Positions 12,867 to 23,139 of a DNA stretch of 64,000 nucleotides are shown in pieces. The notes under the pieces are model-generated. The model saw only the letters and a program-made list of their open reading frames with translations. It had not been told where the DNA came from and searched no databases. Position 1 is the first letter of the stretch, and the number at the start of each line of letters is the position of its first letter. The DNA comes from Dryas octopetala (Eukaryota > Streptophyta > Magnoliopsida > Rosales > Rosaceae). Position numbers and translations under genes: made by a program. The stretch is from contig OY992840.1 of NCBI GenBank assembly GCA_963921425.1, forward strand, positions 12,712,501 to 12,776,500, given 5' to 3'.

Positions 12867-14724
12867 TGTTTGTGGATAAATCCACATGGATTCAATGGCC
12901 AATCAATGGCCAATCACAGACCAACACGTGGCACACCAGGTCCCATTTTTGCTCTGACTTTTTAATGGTCAACTTGGTCAGACCCAGCCACCTGTGTCAT
13001 CATCTCAGCTTAACAATACCAACAACATGTACATCTGAGATCGACTCTTACCTCCGAGTTACCCATGTCCGATTCGAACTGACATTGGGATCAACCAGGA
13101 ATTCGAGAGATCGTCTTTTTCGGACACCATCAGTTTGGCTCGGATTTGTAGATCATCTTTCTCCAGTCACATCTCAACCATTAATCATTCTATTAGAACC
13201 TGGAACATCACTTCCAAAGTCTTCAGCTCGGATCGGCTTGGCCAGACGAGATCGTGATTGTACAGCTCAGATCGGCTCGGCCAGACGAGATGATGATTGT
13301 ACAACTCACCTTGGCTCGGCTCGAGCCAGATCATCATTTTGTTGATCAAACTAGACAAGATGATCATCGTACATGAGACATTTACAAAGTCATATATTCA
13401 GCTCGGCTCGGATGATCTAATCCACCGCCTCAAAGATCCTACGTGACATCTTGACCAGTCAACAGTTGACCTGGTCAGCCACCCCAATCGCCTTATCACT
13501 TTGGCTTGGTCAAACAATCATGATCGAACTTGCTTTAACAATCTTGTCACCACCAGATCATCTCGACCATTGGTTCGGCTCGGCCCGGCCCAATGACCGA
13601 TCATGATCAAACTTGCTTTGACAATCTTGTCATTACCGGATCACCTCGACCATTGGTTCGGCTCGGTCCGGCCCGGCCCAATGACTGATCACAATCAGAC
13701 TTGCTTTGACAATCTTGTCATCACTGGATCATCTCGACCATTTGGTTCGGCTCGGCCCAATGCGCTACTCTTCCAATTTGGCACATCTTACTGCCTTATA
13801 CATGGGAGATTCACAGATGACATGTGTTCGGCTCGGCCTGGGAACTACCTCCCGTCGATCCGAATCGATCAAACACCGTTTCTCTACACTTGGAGAAATC
13901 CATCATGAAGTGGACACCCGGTTTGCCTCGGCCTTTGGTGATCATCCTCTCAAATTCTAGTCACAGTCGGTTTTCACTTGAAAGGATCACTACACTACCT
14001 ACCTGATCGGCTTGGCCGACTTGTCCATGTCTGATCCGATCACACATGGATTTCACATCTACACATGAGGACATATGTGTTCAGATCGGCTCGGCCTCCC
14101 ACCGCCATTCTAAGAAGATCACGTTGGGACGAACCGCCATACTCAAGTGCACTTGACATGACTTTCTGACAGATGGGACATCCCAGCTCACAACCATGAC
14201 CATGAGGGCATCCCACTTGTTCTTCCATACTTACCATTCAATGCAACATTGAATGCAAAGATAGAGGCAGCTGGGCATGCTACTGTTCATGACCAAATGC
14301 GTGGCCTCTTCTCAGCCGTTCATCCTCATGTAGGTAACTTAACCTTCACCACTTCCTTTGTCTATATAAACCCACTTATATGCACAAAGGAAAGGGTTCA
14401 CAGAATTTTACTCACCAAAATACCTATCAAAATACACACAACTTGCTGAGAATAAACCCAGAAGATCTTACATTGTTCTTCCATATTCTCCCAAGTTCAT
14501 CACTTGTTCTTCCTTATTCTTACTCAAACACCTTCAAATACACCTCACTGACTTCATCATCAGAGTGTATTTGGCTGGTACCACACCGGTCCTTCTCCTT
14601 TGATTTTGTGTTCGTGCAGGAAGATCTCAAGTCGACATCCACCTCATCATCTAACAAGGCTTTCAATTAGCCAGATCATCCTCTTTAAGTTGTTGCATCT
14701 CTCTTACGAATTTTTGCATCAACA
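12867..14724. mobile_element. Solo LTR, ~1.86 kb, in intron of RING copy A
   Basis: GC-richer than its surroundings. It begins TGTTTGTGG and ends TTTTTGCATCAACA, the TG...CA ends of an LTR. Flanking 5-mers are TATAT (12862-12866) and TATGT (14725-14729), a 4/5 match. A TATA-like CTATATAAA at about 14362 followed by a long leader fits an LTR promoter. No gag-pol or second LTR lies nearby, so this looks like a solo LTR left by recombination. The length suggests a Ty3/gypsy lineage, but I cannot assign it. Confidence 0.7.
13500..13765 (+). repeat. ~95 bp tandem triplication inside the solo LTR
   Basis: Three consecutive copies of a unit containing ACTTGCTTTGACAATCTTGTC, ATCTCGACCATTGGTTCGGC and CGGCCCAATGA. 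A second, ~50 bp repeat (GGCTCGGCCAGACGAGAT) lies at about 13222-13345. Both are internal to the LTR. Confidence 0.75.
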
Positions 14725-15929
14725 TATGTATATACATATATACAAATTTTCTCGACTTAGGGATAAATTTAGAGCAATTGTAAAGAATGATATCTGGTCA
14801 CCGTGTATTAAGTTCAAGAGCAAAGTTCGAAGTTGGCTAATCCGTACTACATACGTACAACCCACCCAAACCTAACGAAAAGTAGTGATATCCTTGTTAT
14901 AATTAACTTGGAACAAAATATTTTTGGGTTAGCATCATCACTAATTAAATACAACTGTTGAGTGTAAATAAGTGTCTGATTGATGCTCAAAATTTGTCTA
15001 AGAATATTACTTGTAAGACAAGCTTACCAGGTTTGGAGGAGCAAAGCACTGAATTGGCAAACTTGTAGTTGTAGCATTGTGGTCCAACCCACAAAGAAGA
15101 CCAACTGCTTCGCAAGAACGACAATTAGGCACATTCCATGTCAACAAAGTACCAGTACTGTGCCATTCAAATGAATTCGGAACCATAGCTGTCGAAATCA
15201 CAGTGCAGATAGACTTCCATAATTCCCGATATGGCGATAACCAAGTCATTGGCACATAAATTACTTTGTAGTTATCCCCACTGAGGCAATAGATAATGGG
15301 AAAACCAAATATTGTTGATTGTGAGGTGGAGGAGCAGTTGAGGAAGGTGTAGTTTTCTAGTCTGAGTAAGTGTGAGAAGGGTGAGCCAGTGATACTTACG
15401 TCGTGGTCGAGGAACCTTTTTGCGAGGCAGTTGTTGGGATCGTCGATGGTTACAATTTGGTCCCTGTAGTTGATCGACATGACATTGAAGTCCCCGGAGG
15501 ATGGGAGAGTGAGGATGGTTTACACATGCCATGCCGTAATATTAATTTTGCATGTGAGATTGAATCCTGGATACCCACATTGTGAGGGTTGATAGTCATG
15601 TAGCCGGAAAGGGAATCGAACCACCCAAGGTCCACCACATGTGACTAGAACACAGGTGGTGATGGGGGTGGTGGTTGCTATGTGAGGAAGGAAGAAGAAG
15701 AAGAATAATAAGAATAACAAGGCAAAGATATCCAAGGTAGCCATATGATCATGAGCAAGCTAGATATTTGGTATTTGGGTAATGACCGGCCTTAAAATAT
15801 GACTGTGTGACAATTAATTAATAAACCCAATAAACCATATCCTTTTCAAATTTCATTAATTAAAGGGCCTAAAGACACATAGTAAACAAACAATTAATAA
15901 GTTATACAAACTCATATATGGCATACTTT

Positions 15930-16144
15930 CCTAACTGCAATCGCCGCCACTTGGTTCACTGTGCTGGCACTTGAGAAGATACCGCGCGATGCTAGCTAGC
16001 TTGTAGCGTTGTGTTTGATAGAACTGACAACCATATACTTCTCGAAGTGTTACAACTTACAACAAAAAGAAAAAAGAGATTTTGGTTAAGAAAATGATTC
16101 GATTTTGGTGAGAGACTAGAGAATGTAACCAGTTATTATTATAG

Positions 16145-16206
<62 letters not shown>

Positions 16207-16380
16207 TTTATGTTAGTGTGAGCTAAGTTGGTACCATATATTATACTATTTCTCTAATAAATTTGTGAGACCCCCTTGTACATTGTACAAAAATTGTTAT
16301 ACAATTAGTTTTATTTGTCATTTTATGGCAGTTCGTTGCCCTTCTATTAAAGCCGAATTAGTCATATGAATTAGCAGTTT
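15930..16380 (-). pseudogene. Decayed duplicate of OXA1 exon 1 and promoter
   Basis: Plus-strand text at 15937-16020 (GCAATCGCCGCCACTTGGTTCACTG ... TGAGAAG ... GTGTTTGATAGAACTGAC) aligns with OXA1 exon 1 at ~1915-1990. The stretch at 16078-16120 (GGTTAAGAAAATGATTCGA) aligns with ~2170-2195. At 16320-16380, TTTTATGGCAGTTCGTTGCC and GAATTAGTCATATGAATTAG align with the OXA1 upstream region at 2625-2685. Order and orientation match OXA1, with deletions and a GA microsatellite between blocks. No open frame survives. It lies directly upstream of RING copy A, beyond the satellite. Confidence 0.72.
16147..16202. repeat. (GA)n microsatellite
   Basis: About 27 uninterrupted GA dinucleotides inside the OXA1-duplicate remnant. 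Confidence 0.95.
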
Positions 16381-16750
16381 TTAATTAATCCCTCTACCCT
16401 ATTCTTTGAAACTGCTAGAATATTTCAACCAAATAATATACTCACTAATTTCAATTTGGGTTAGTACTAGTTTGTTCATGGCCTCATGGGTTTATATACT
16501 ACTACTAGTACTAGTTAGTACTCGTTTTGCATTTTAGATTCATAGCTTCAAAGTTCCAAACAAAGCAATGCTATATATATAGGAAGTACATCATCTAACC
16601 AAAGAGAAAAAAAATCTTTCTATATATCTGACTCATCATTTGTTATCCCTAATCTATCAAAGTACATATATTTATATTTATATATCATGTATATACAAAA
16701 TACATATCTTTTTTATTCAATAAAGGTATATTTATAGTTGTACAGAACAA
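16381..16750. other. 3' flank of RING copy B
   Basis: AT-rich. A short block at ~16538-16560 (GATTCATAGCTTCAAAGTT) also occurs at ~25768, in the 3' flank of the RING gene at 25981-27418, so this is shared downstream sequence of the family. Nothing else is seen. Confidence 0.5.
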
Positions 16751-17625
16751 TCATGTCTCAATCACTTCATGACTTTCTTTACCCTCTTGTTGATTTCGAC
16801 AAAGCGAGCACGTCGCATTCATTTTAAGCCACTCGTCTATGCAACTAGCATGAAAACAATGGTTGCATTCTAGTATAGTCCTCAATGTTTCCTTAGACTG
16901 GTACTCACAGAAACATATTGGGAAAGTGTTGTCATTGGGCTCAGGCAATTCCTAACTCTCGCCAAGCTGAGTCTTGGGATATGACTCGATGGTCGGCCCA
17001 TCAAGGCCCATTATGATTACAGGAGTTCGTTGATCCGTTATAGTACTGGGTAATTCGCCGGATCCTGTCAGAAACATAAAATAAAAGCCCAATGGTGCCG
17101 AATAGCCCTGGAATTCCCAGACCTACTAATATGCCATACTTTCCAGCTCCTGAGTGAAGTTTAAATACTGAATTTGCAACATTCAATTGCATATAATTCC
17201 ATCAGTTCAATATACATATATACATCAGTTCAATACAAGAGACAAAAACTATTATTTCAGAGTAGTTATTAGAAGAATGAAATACCGTCACTTTAGTTGG
17301 GATTTAAACTATAATAGTTGGTGTTTGTACGTAGTACTACTCTATGTAGCAATAATATTACTGATCATAAAACATACCGAGGAGTTTTGAAGAATCAATG
17401 CACTGAATTCCGGAACTAATTGAAGTGCCCACTGCTGAGGAAAAAGATGATAGGAAAAGACCATAATGTTGATCCTGCTGTGGACGAGCAGTTGAGGAAG
17501 GTATAATTCTCAGGGGCATTCATGTTTGAGAAGGGTGAGGGGTCAAGATTGATGTCATTGTACATAAAACTTTTAGGGAGGCAGTTATCTGGTCCTTGTA
17601 GTTTAGGTCGCGGACGGTGAAGCTC
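16751..17625 (-). pseudogene. RING copy B: truncated GUB_WAK + broken RING
   Basis: Exon 1 (from ~17622 to ~17365) keeps only the middle of the ectodomain ([18 protein letters not shown]) and stops in frame at ~17416. Exon 2 (from ~17165 down to 16751) has the membrane span ([20 protein letters not shown]), a frameshift near 17066 and an in-frame TAG at 16952-16954. The RING is also degraded: its first zinc-ligand Cys is Phe (TFPIC rather than TCPIC) and CPxC has become CSLC. Just upstream of the truncated exon 1 the sequence becomes nsLTP promoter, so the 5' half was replaced by a rearrangement joining two families. Confidence 0.85.
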
Positions 17626-17630
17626 GCCTC

Positions 17631-18243
17631 TCAAATATTCTAATAATACAACTTCAAACTCAGTTGCTTAAGTAGTTTGTATATTTATGTGCTGATTTGC
17701 GATGTTACTATTTATAGGGGTATGTTTCTGTTTATGTTATGGTTAACTTAGATTTTCATGTAAAGCTCATGTTCATCCATATAGTAGGGATTCTAGGGAT
17801 TATGGTTAATTAAGACTCGAGACTCTTGTATATATGCTGTAAAATGTGTAATTTCATGGCTGGCATGTTGGTGTCACATTACTCATATGCTCATCAAAAG
17901 AAGGTAAAAGTGTGTGAGACATCAAAAGATCGAACAAGTTTTGGTTTGTTTATTTTATGAATAAACTAATGGAAAATGAAGTAAATGATAAAAAAAACCA
18001 CTTCAAAACTTCATAATGACAAAAAAATTCACGCTTTAAACAGAAATTGCATCGATGGACACTTAAAAGTAGACAAATTTTTTTCTTTTTCTACCATTAC
18101 TACTACATATAACATACTATATAGAACAAAGCAAATACTAGTCATTACATTTTTTGCTTGACCCCCAAAAATTAATTCTTGACTCAGACACTAAATTCTC
18201 ACCCCAAATGCACTATATACAAATGATCAAATCACTACCTTGT
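17631..18243 (-). promoter_or_regulatory. Orphan nsLTP promoter fused to RING copy B
   Basis: Nearly identical to the promoter and leader of the LTP gene at 55244-55833 (compare 55845-56480). It includes the leader CTCAAAT...AACTCAGTTGC, a TATA box (minus-strand CTATAAATA, 17709-17717) and the conserved TCATATGCTCATCAAAA block at ~17880-17900. The LTP coding region that should follow is missing; truncated RING exon 1 sequence takes its place. Confidence 0.8.
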
Positions 18244-18252
18244 ATATAACTA

Positions 18253-18874
18253 GGGAAAAATTTACAAACAGGACACATACTTTGATGACTGTTTCATTTC
18301 AGGACATTAATTTTGATTCGTGTTAATGAAGGACACATACTTTTACTTTGTGTCAATTAAGAACCATGTTTTATCTCAACTTTTGCTCGACATTGGACCC
18401 ATCAAAACTCTACCAAATTTAGCAAACTTATACTTGGTTTAAAGCTATGCATCTCCTCTTTACAACCATATAAAGATCACTTAAATCGAACATCTACAAC
18501 TCCAGATAATTGGCCCAAAAGTAGGGTACCCGAAACTGTCCAATCGGACCTCTGGAAAAAAATTTGGAAAATCAAACAATTTCGGGTATCCTACTTTAGG
18601 GCCGATTATCTGGAGTTGTAGAGATCCGATTTGGGTAATCTTTATATGGTTGTAAAGAGGAGATGCGTATCTTTAAAACCAGTATAATTTTTCTGAATTT
18701 GGTGGAGTTTTGATGGGTCCAACGTCGGGCCAAAGTTGAGATAAAAAACTGAAAAAAACATGGTCCTTAATTAACACAAAATGAAAGTATGTGTCCTTCA
18801 TTAACACAAAGCAAAATTGATGTCCTGAAATGAAACAATTATCAAAGTATGTGTCCTGTTTGTAAATTTTTCCC
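18253..18874. mobile_element. 622 bp foldback element with 9-bp TSD (MULE-like MITE)
   Basis: Terminal inverted repeats GGGAAAAATTTACAAACAGG / CCTGTTTGTAAATTTTTCCC extend inward with mismatches over much of the element. Target duplication ATATAACTA is perfect (18244-18252 and 18875-18883). The paralogous segment reads TGTATATAACCATAATGG near 56480 with no insert, so the empty site is visible in the same window. No coding capacity. Confidence 0.92.
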
Positions 18875-19946
18875 ATATAACTATAATGGCAAAAAATGAC
18901 ATATAAACTGAAAAAATAGAAAAGTCTACGGTGGATATCAGAATGGTAAGACTCATATTCTAGTAGTAAATGCTAAAGAAGATGAAGATGAAGATGAAGA
19001 TGAAGACACAGAGGAAGAAGGGGTGACAACAGATGAGCCCTCTGGTGAATTCCGACACACAGGGCATGGTTGGGCCGTCAAGGCCCACTATAACTGTGGC
19101 GGGTTGCTGAATAGTTGAGGCTGAGAGGTCTGTGATGGGCTGGTTGGGCCGACCATGGGCCGTTATCCTGGCCCATACATTTGCGAGCCCAATGATGCAT
19201 AAGAGCCCAGGTATTCCCACGCCTATGATTAGGCCGTATTTTACACTACTAGAAAGACATGAAATTGCAATAAATTAGTTCATTCACTTCATTTTCAATG
19301 CAAGAGACATCAATATTGAAAGAACTTCATTGAAAAAATTGGTTCTTGTCTAAATCATAAAATGGACCATTAGCAATTAAGTGACAGAGTATCTATCCTT
19401 GTATTTAAAGTTTGGCATAATATCAACATAACATGGGAAGAAAGATATTGTAAAAATCTAATCCTTTGCTAATTAAGCATTTAACTTCTTTCTTTCTTGG
19501 TTTTTTCTTTTTTGCAACAAACAGAGTCAATTAACAATTTCAATTTTTGGCCAAAAAAAAAAACAATTTCAGAAATCAATATTATATTCATAAAACTATT
19601 TGCACATCTTATAGAGATAAGATCCCCCTATGCAAATAAGTCACAACTCAATAAATATGTGGTCAACAAAATTTGCCGGCCAATTAATAAACATGGTAAA
19701 TGTAACATTAGTCATATGTTCGATCATAATAAAACATAAAAAAAGAAAAATAGTGTCAAGTGTCATGTGTTGTATTGTGGTCAACACACTCAATTTCTTT
19801 GAGTAGACTTTGTTAATTAATTATTAATCTTAATCAGTAGTCATAGAGGCACGACATGCATGTAAAAGTTTGAAGCTGGAAGCTAGTTGGTAATTTGGTA
19901 AGTACGGAACTTTTCAGTCAAACTCCGCGTTTTTGTAGGTCTCTTA

Positions 19947-20848
19947 GGGCTCGTCTGATAACGTTTTACAGAATAATTTTCTAAAAACTGTATTGTAAAA
20001 TGAAAATGACAAATTAAACTTTGCATTCTCAAAATATGAGAAAACGTCTGATAGTGTAATTGAAAAACAATTATATAAAACAAAAATAATGAAAACACAT
20101 TTGATATTAACCAATTATTACAATCAAATAATTATATTCACAAAAGATATTAATTATAAATTATTATTAACCAATTTCATAAAATATATAATTAAAAAGA
20201 GAGAAGTTTCATAAAACCCAACCCACCTCGGCCGGCGCGACTACCTTAGAGGTGGAAGAGTTGTTGGTGGCTGTATTATTAATGGAGACAAGACTGCAAA
20301 CACCTATGATCTAGTTGAACGTATGTATTTTCTCTATGTAAGGGTTGTTAAGGCTCGTGAGCTTCCTGCCATGAATGTTACGGGGAGTCTTGATCCGTTT
20401 ATTGAAGCGAAAATTGGAAACTATAGAGGAATTACAAAGTATATATTTTGAGAGATGGGTAGAGAGAGAGAGAAAGAAAGAAATAGAGGAATAAAGGAGA
20501 GATGAAGAAAGATGGGTAAGGTGGGCAGCGGCGGGGGGTAGGGCTGCCGTCGGAGATGGGTCTGGCTAGGTAGGGAGGAGGTGCAGAACTGCAGATCACA
20601 TGTTTTTTCATTTTTCAATTTTTTTTTTTCAGTTGTAAATTTTTTATTTATTTGTATCCATGTTCTCTATGTTTTTTAAATTCACTGAAAACATCATTTA
20701 GTCGTTTTCTGAATTTACACTGTAAACTAGAAATTCTATTTTGTGTTTTTCAAAAACTGTTTTCTCAATACGGTACCAAACGCATTTTTGTCATTTTTAG
20801 AATTTGTAAAATGAAAAACCATTTTGTAAAACGTTACCAAACGCACCC
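19947..20848. mobile_element. 902 bp PIF/Harbinger-like element carrying a gene fragment
   Basis: Ends GGGCTCGTCTGATAACGTTTTACA and the reverse complement of TGTAAAACGTTACCAAACGCACCC form imperfect TIRs. The target duplication is TTA (19944-19946, 20849-20851). The paralogous empty site at 57709-57711 has a single TTA in CCTCTTAATGTCCTGG. Subterminal regions are also inverted. TTA duplications fit PIF/Harbinger/Tourist elements. No transposase is present; instead there is a foreign exon-like segment (see 20251-20439). Confidence 0.85.
20251..20439 (+). pseudogene. Captured MCTP/FTIP C2-domain gene fragment
   Basis: An uninterrupted frame gives GGRVVGG then TYDLVERMYFLYVRVVKARE, LPAMNVTGSLDPF and IEAKIGNYRGITK. 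This is the start of a C2 domain as found in plant multiple-C2-domain-and-transmembrane proteins (MCTP/FTIP/QUIRKY family; usual form TYDLVEQM..LYVRVVKA..LP...VTGSLDPYVEVKLGNY). The match ends in a TGA at 20449-20451. The segment lies wholly inside the Harbinger-like element, so it was captured (a Pack-type element). About 63 codons with no stop suggest recent capture. Confidence 0.82.
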
Positions 20849-20919
20849 TTAATATCCTGGTTTGACTATAAGGATTATATATCAAACAAAATAGAGTAAG
20901 GATTAGGCCTCTTAATATC

Positions 20920-21436
20920 CTGTTTTATCTCAATTTTTGTCCGACATTGGACCCATCAAAACTCCACCAAATTTAGCAAACTTATACTTTGTTTAAAGCT
21001 ATGCATATCCTTTTTACAACTATATAAAGATCACTCAAATCGGATATCTACAACTCCAAATAATTGGCCCAAAAGTAGGATACCCGAAGTTGTCTAAGCG
21101 GACCTCTGAGAAAAAATTTGGAAAATCAGACAGTTTCAGATACCCTACTTTGGGGCCGATTATCTGGAGTTGTAAAGATCCGATTTGGATCGGATGATCT
21201 TTATATGGTTGTAAAGAGGAGATGCATATCTTTAAACCCAATATAATTTTTCTAAATTTGGTGAAATTTTGATGGGTCCAACGTCAGGCCAAAGTTGAGA
21301 TAAAAACTGAAAAAAAAAAAAAATGGTCCTTAATTGACACAAAATGAAAATATGTGTCATTCATTAACACAAATTAAAATTAATGTCCTGAAATGAAACA
21401 ACCATCAAAATATGTGTCATGTTTATAAATTTTTCC
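20920..21436. mobile_element. Second, left-truncated copy of the 622 bp foldback element
   Basis: Aligns with ~18365-18874 of the complete copy (CGACATTGGACCCATCAAAACTC, CCGATTATCTGGAGTTGTAA, right end GTTTATAAATTTTTCCC). The left TIR and ~110 bp are absent. It lies in the intron of RING copy C next to the end of the segmental duplication. Confidence 0.85.
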
Positions 21437-22346
21437 CTTAAAACAACTGTTTGGTTAATTTCCGCTAGATAAGTCCACAGGCTAAGAATTAGCTTAATTA
21501 TGCAATTTCTTTGGTTACATATATACAACGTTGTAACTCATAAAACGTACCGGATTTTGAAGAACCATGGCACTGAATTTGCGAACTTGTTGGAGCATTA
21601 ATGTCCAACCCACAAAAACGACCTTGTGCTTCACAAAAATGACAATCAGGATCGACCCATGCAAACTGAGCACCGAGGTCGAGACGCTGCCAGTCAAAAG
21701 AATTCGGAACCAAAGCTGTCGTAACCACAAAGCAATGAGCTGCCCACGGTACCAAAACTGGTGTCGGCACAACGACGACTTTGTAGGACCAACTGCTGAG
21801 GCAAGAGATGATGACTGGTGAAACCAATGTTCCCACCCATGGGTCCGAGGTGCACCTGAGCAACGTGTAGTTTTTAGGGGAGTACATGTATAAGAACGGT
21901 GAGTCTGTGATGTTGATGCCATTGTTGTGGAACCGTTTGGGGAGGCAGTTATCGGGGTCGTCGATGGATACTGTTTGATTCCGGTAGTTGATCGATAAGA
22001 CCGTGAAGTTATCGGAAGATGGGAGGGTGATGATCGTTTCTTTTCGGTTGTTGCATGAGAGATCGAATCCTTGATACCCACAACTTGGGGATTGGTGCGT
22101 TGTCAGACGGAAAGGGAATCGAACCGGTGGGCCTCCGCGAGTGCATTTGGAGCGGCCGCAGGTGGCGGTGGTGGTTGATATGTGAGGAAAGAGGAAGAAG
22201 AGAAAGGAGAAGAAGGAGAAGAAGGAAAAGAAGGTGAAGGTTTCTAAGGTAGCCATATCATAAGCTAGTAGCATAGGACGGTGAAAACTAGAGATTGACC
22301 TAGCTACAACTATGACTGTGACAATATATATATATATATATAATAG

Positions 22347-22747
22347 CAGGCTCCTTCTGTTGAGGTATACCTCAACTTATTTATGTTGAGGTATACCCTG
22401 TTGGGGCGTACACGAGTCTTTTTGTGTCGATCCGAACCGTTCATTTTTTACATCTCCATAAATAGATCATCCTTGCAAAAAATTAGCCAAATCGGAAATC
22501 ATTTGCCTATCTAACTTTGATCAAATAAATGGACGAACCAAATATTTTCGATGAAACCGTCTATTTGTTTTATCAAAGTTAGATAGGCAAATGATTTCCG
22601 ATTGGGCTAATTTTTTACAAGGATGATCTATCAATGAAGATTATCCTTGCGAACGGTTCGGATCGACACAAAACGACTCGTGTGGGCTCCAACAAGGTCA
22701 TACCTCAACATAAATAAGTTGAGGTATACCTCAACAGAAGGAGCCTG
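22347..22747. mobile_element. 401 bp MULE-like foldback element in promoter of RING copy C
   Basis: Near-perfect inverted ends (CAGGCTCCTTCTGTTGAGG / CCTCAACAGAAGGAGCCTG), and most of the element folds back, for example TTAGATAGGCAAATGATTTC and its complement. The flanking repeat TATATAATAG is perfect (22337-22346, 22748-22757); in TA-rich context the true TSD may be 9 bp. It splits the conserved RING promoter block between TATGACTGTGACAA and ACCCAATAAACC. Confidence 0.9.
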
Positions 22748-22757
22748 TATATAATAG

Positions 22758-23130
22758 ACCCAATAAACCATATCTTATACATTACTTAAAGGCATAATTA
22801 TAGTAATGCATAACAATCACATATGTGTGTCCATCGATCTCACCCCACGTTAATATATACAATAATTTTAGCAGAAGAATAAGAAGAAGAATAAGGGGCA
22901 TCCCTTTCTCTTCTTTAATTAAGGGCACTTAACAAAAATGTCTGTCTCTTCAGACCAATTAAAAAACAAAAAAAACAAAAATGTCTGTCTCACCCTAAAC
23001 ATATTATATACAAATCAAATCAAATCACAATTCACACGCCTACACTATACTTATACCAATAAATGCCAAAGAAATAAAATGATATGTTAAAAGAAGATGA
23101 TGAAGACATCGAGAAAAGAAGGGGTGCAAT
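22758..23130. other. RING promoter remainder plus relic of a RING 3' end
   Basis: 22758-22780 carries the family promoter block ACCCAATAAACCATAT. At ~23060-23125 the sequence (AATGCCAAAGAAATAAAATG, GAAGATGATGAAGACATCGA, AAGAAGGGGTG) resembles the 3' end of RING exon 2 at 56575-56620. A decayed RING exon 2 tail probably lies here, cut off by the adjacent element. Confidence 0.45.
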
Positions 23131-23139
23131 TAATTAATA

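Larger units (their letters stand above)
12294..15744 (-). pseudogene. RING copy A: GUB_WAK + RING-H2 (ATL20/21/22-type), damaged
   Basis: Exon 1 (15028-15744) encodes MATLDIF..., a hydrophobic signal peptide and the Cys-rich GUB_WAK ectodomain ([38 protein letters not shown]). Exon 2 (12294 to ~12790) encodes one membrane span and a complete RING-H2 (CPIC-x15[10 protein letters not shown]10-CPLC). Four lesions: an in-frame TAA at 15520-15522; one missing base near the end of exon 1 relative to the paralogue at 21551-22256; the conserved exon 2 acceptor CAG changed to CTG, with a usable TAG 6 nt upstream; and a 1.86 kb solo LTR in the intron. The linker between membrane span and RING holds a ~25-residue tandem duplication not seen in the paralogues. 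The family are membrane E3 ubiquitin ligases thought to sense wall pectin. A full-length product is unlikely. Confidence 0.8.
17636..20907. repeat. Segmental duplication, copy 1 (partner 55845-57767)
   Basis: Co-linear with 55845-57767: nsLTP promoter, RING gene 3' end, exon 2 and part of the intron. After subtracting a 622 bp foldback element with its 9 bp TSD and a 902 bp element with its 3 bp TSD, copy 1 is ~1.73 kb against ~1.92 kb. The ~190 bp difference is the deleted RING domain. Several hundred base pairs are almost identical, so this is among the youngest duplications in the window. Confidence 0.85.
18960..22256 (-). pseudogene. RING copy C: GUB_WAK gene that lost its RING domain
   Basis: Exon 1 (21551-22256) is open: signal peptide, then the Cys-rich ectodomain ([44 protein letters not shown]), ending at a GT donor in phase 1. 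Exon 2 (18960 to ~19245) keeps the membrane span ([12 protein letters not shown]) and the linker to VGLDGPT, then jumps straight to what was CPVCRN, now out of frame. Compared with 56560-57038, about 190 bp covering the whole RING is missing. The acceptor CAG has become CAT (a later AG is in reach). The intron carries a Harbinger-like element and a truncated foldback element, and a MULE-like element sits in the promoter. At best it could give a membrane-anchored ectodomain without ligase activity. Confidence 0.85.

Noticed and set aside
12866..14670. Several plus-strand frames (for example 12866-13345, 13603-13908)
   Set aside because: They lie inside the solo LTR and have no protein similarity; the GC-rich repeats keep frames open by chance.
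21515..22081. Long minus-strand frame overlapping RING copy C exon 1
   Set aside because: It is an out-of-frame shadow of the GUB_WAK exon.
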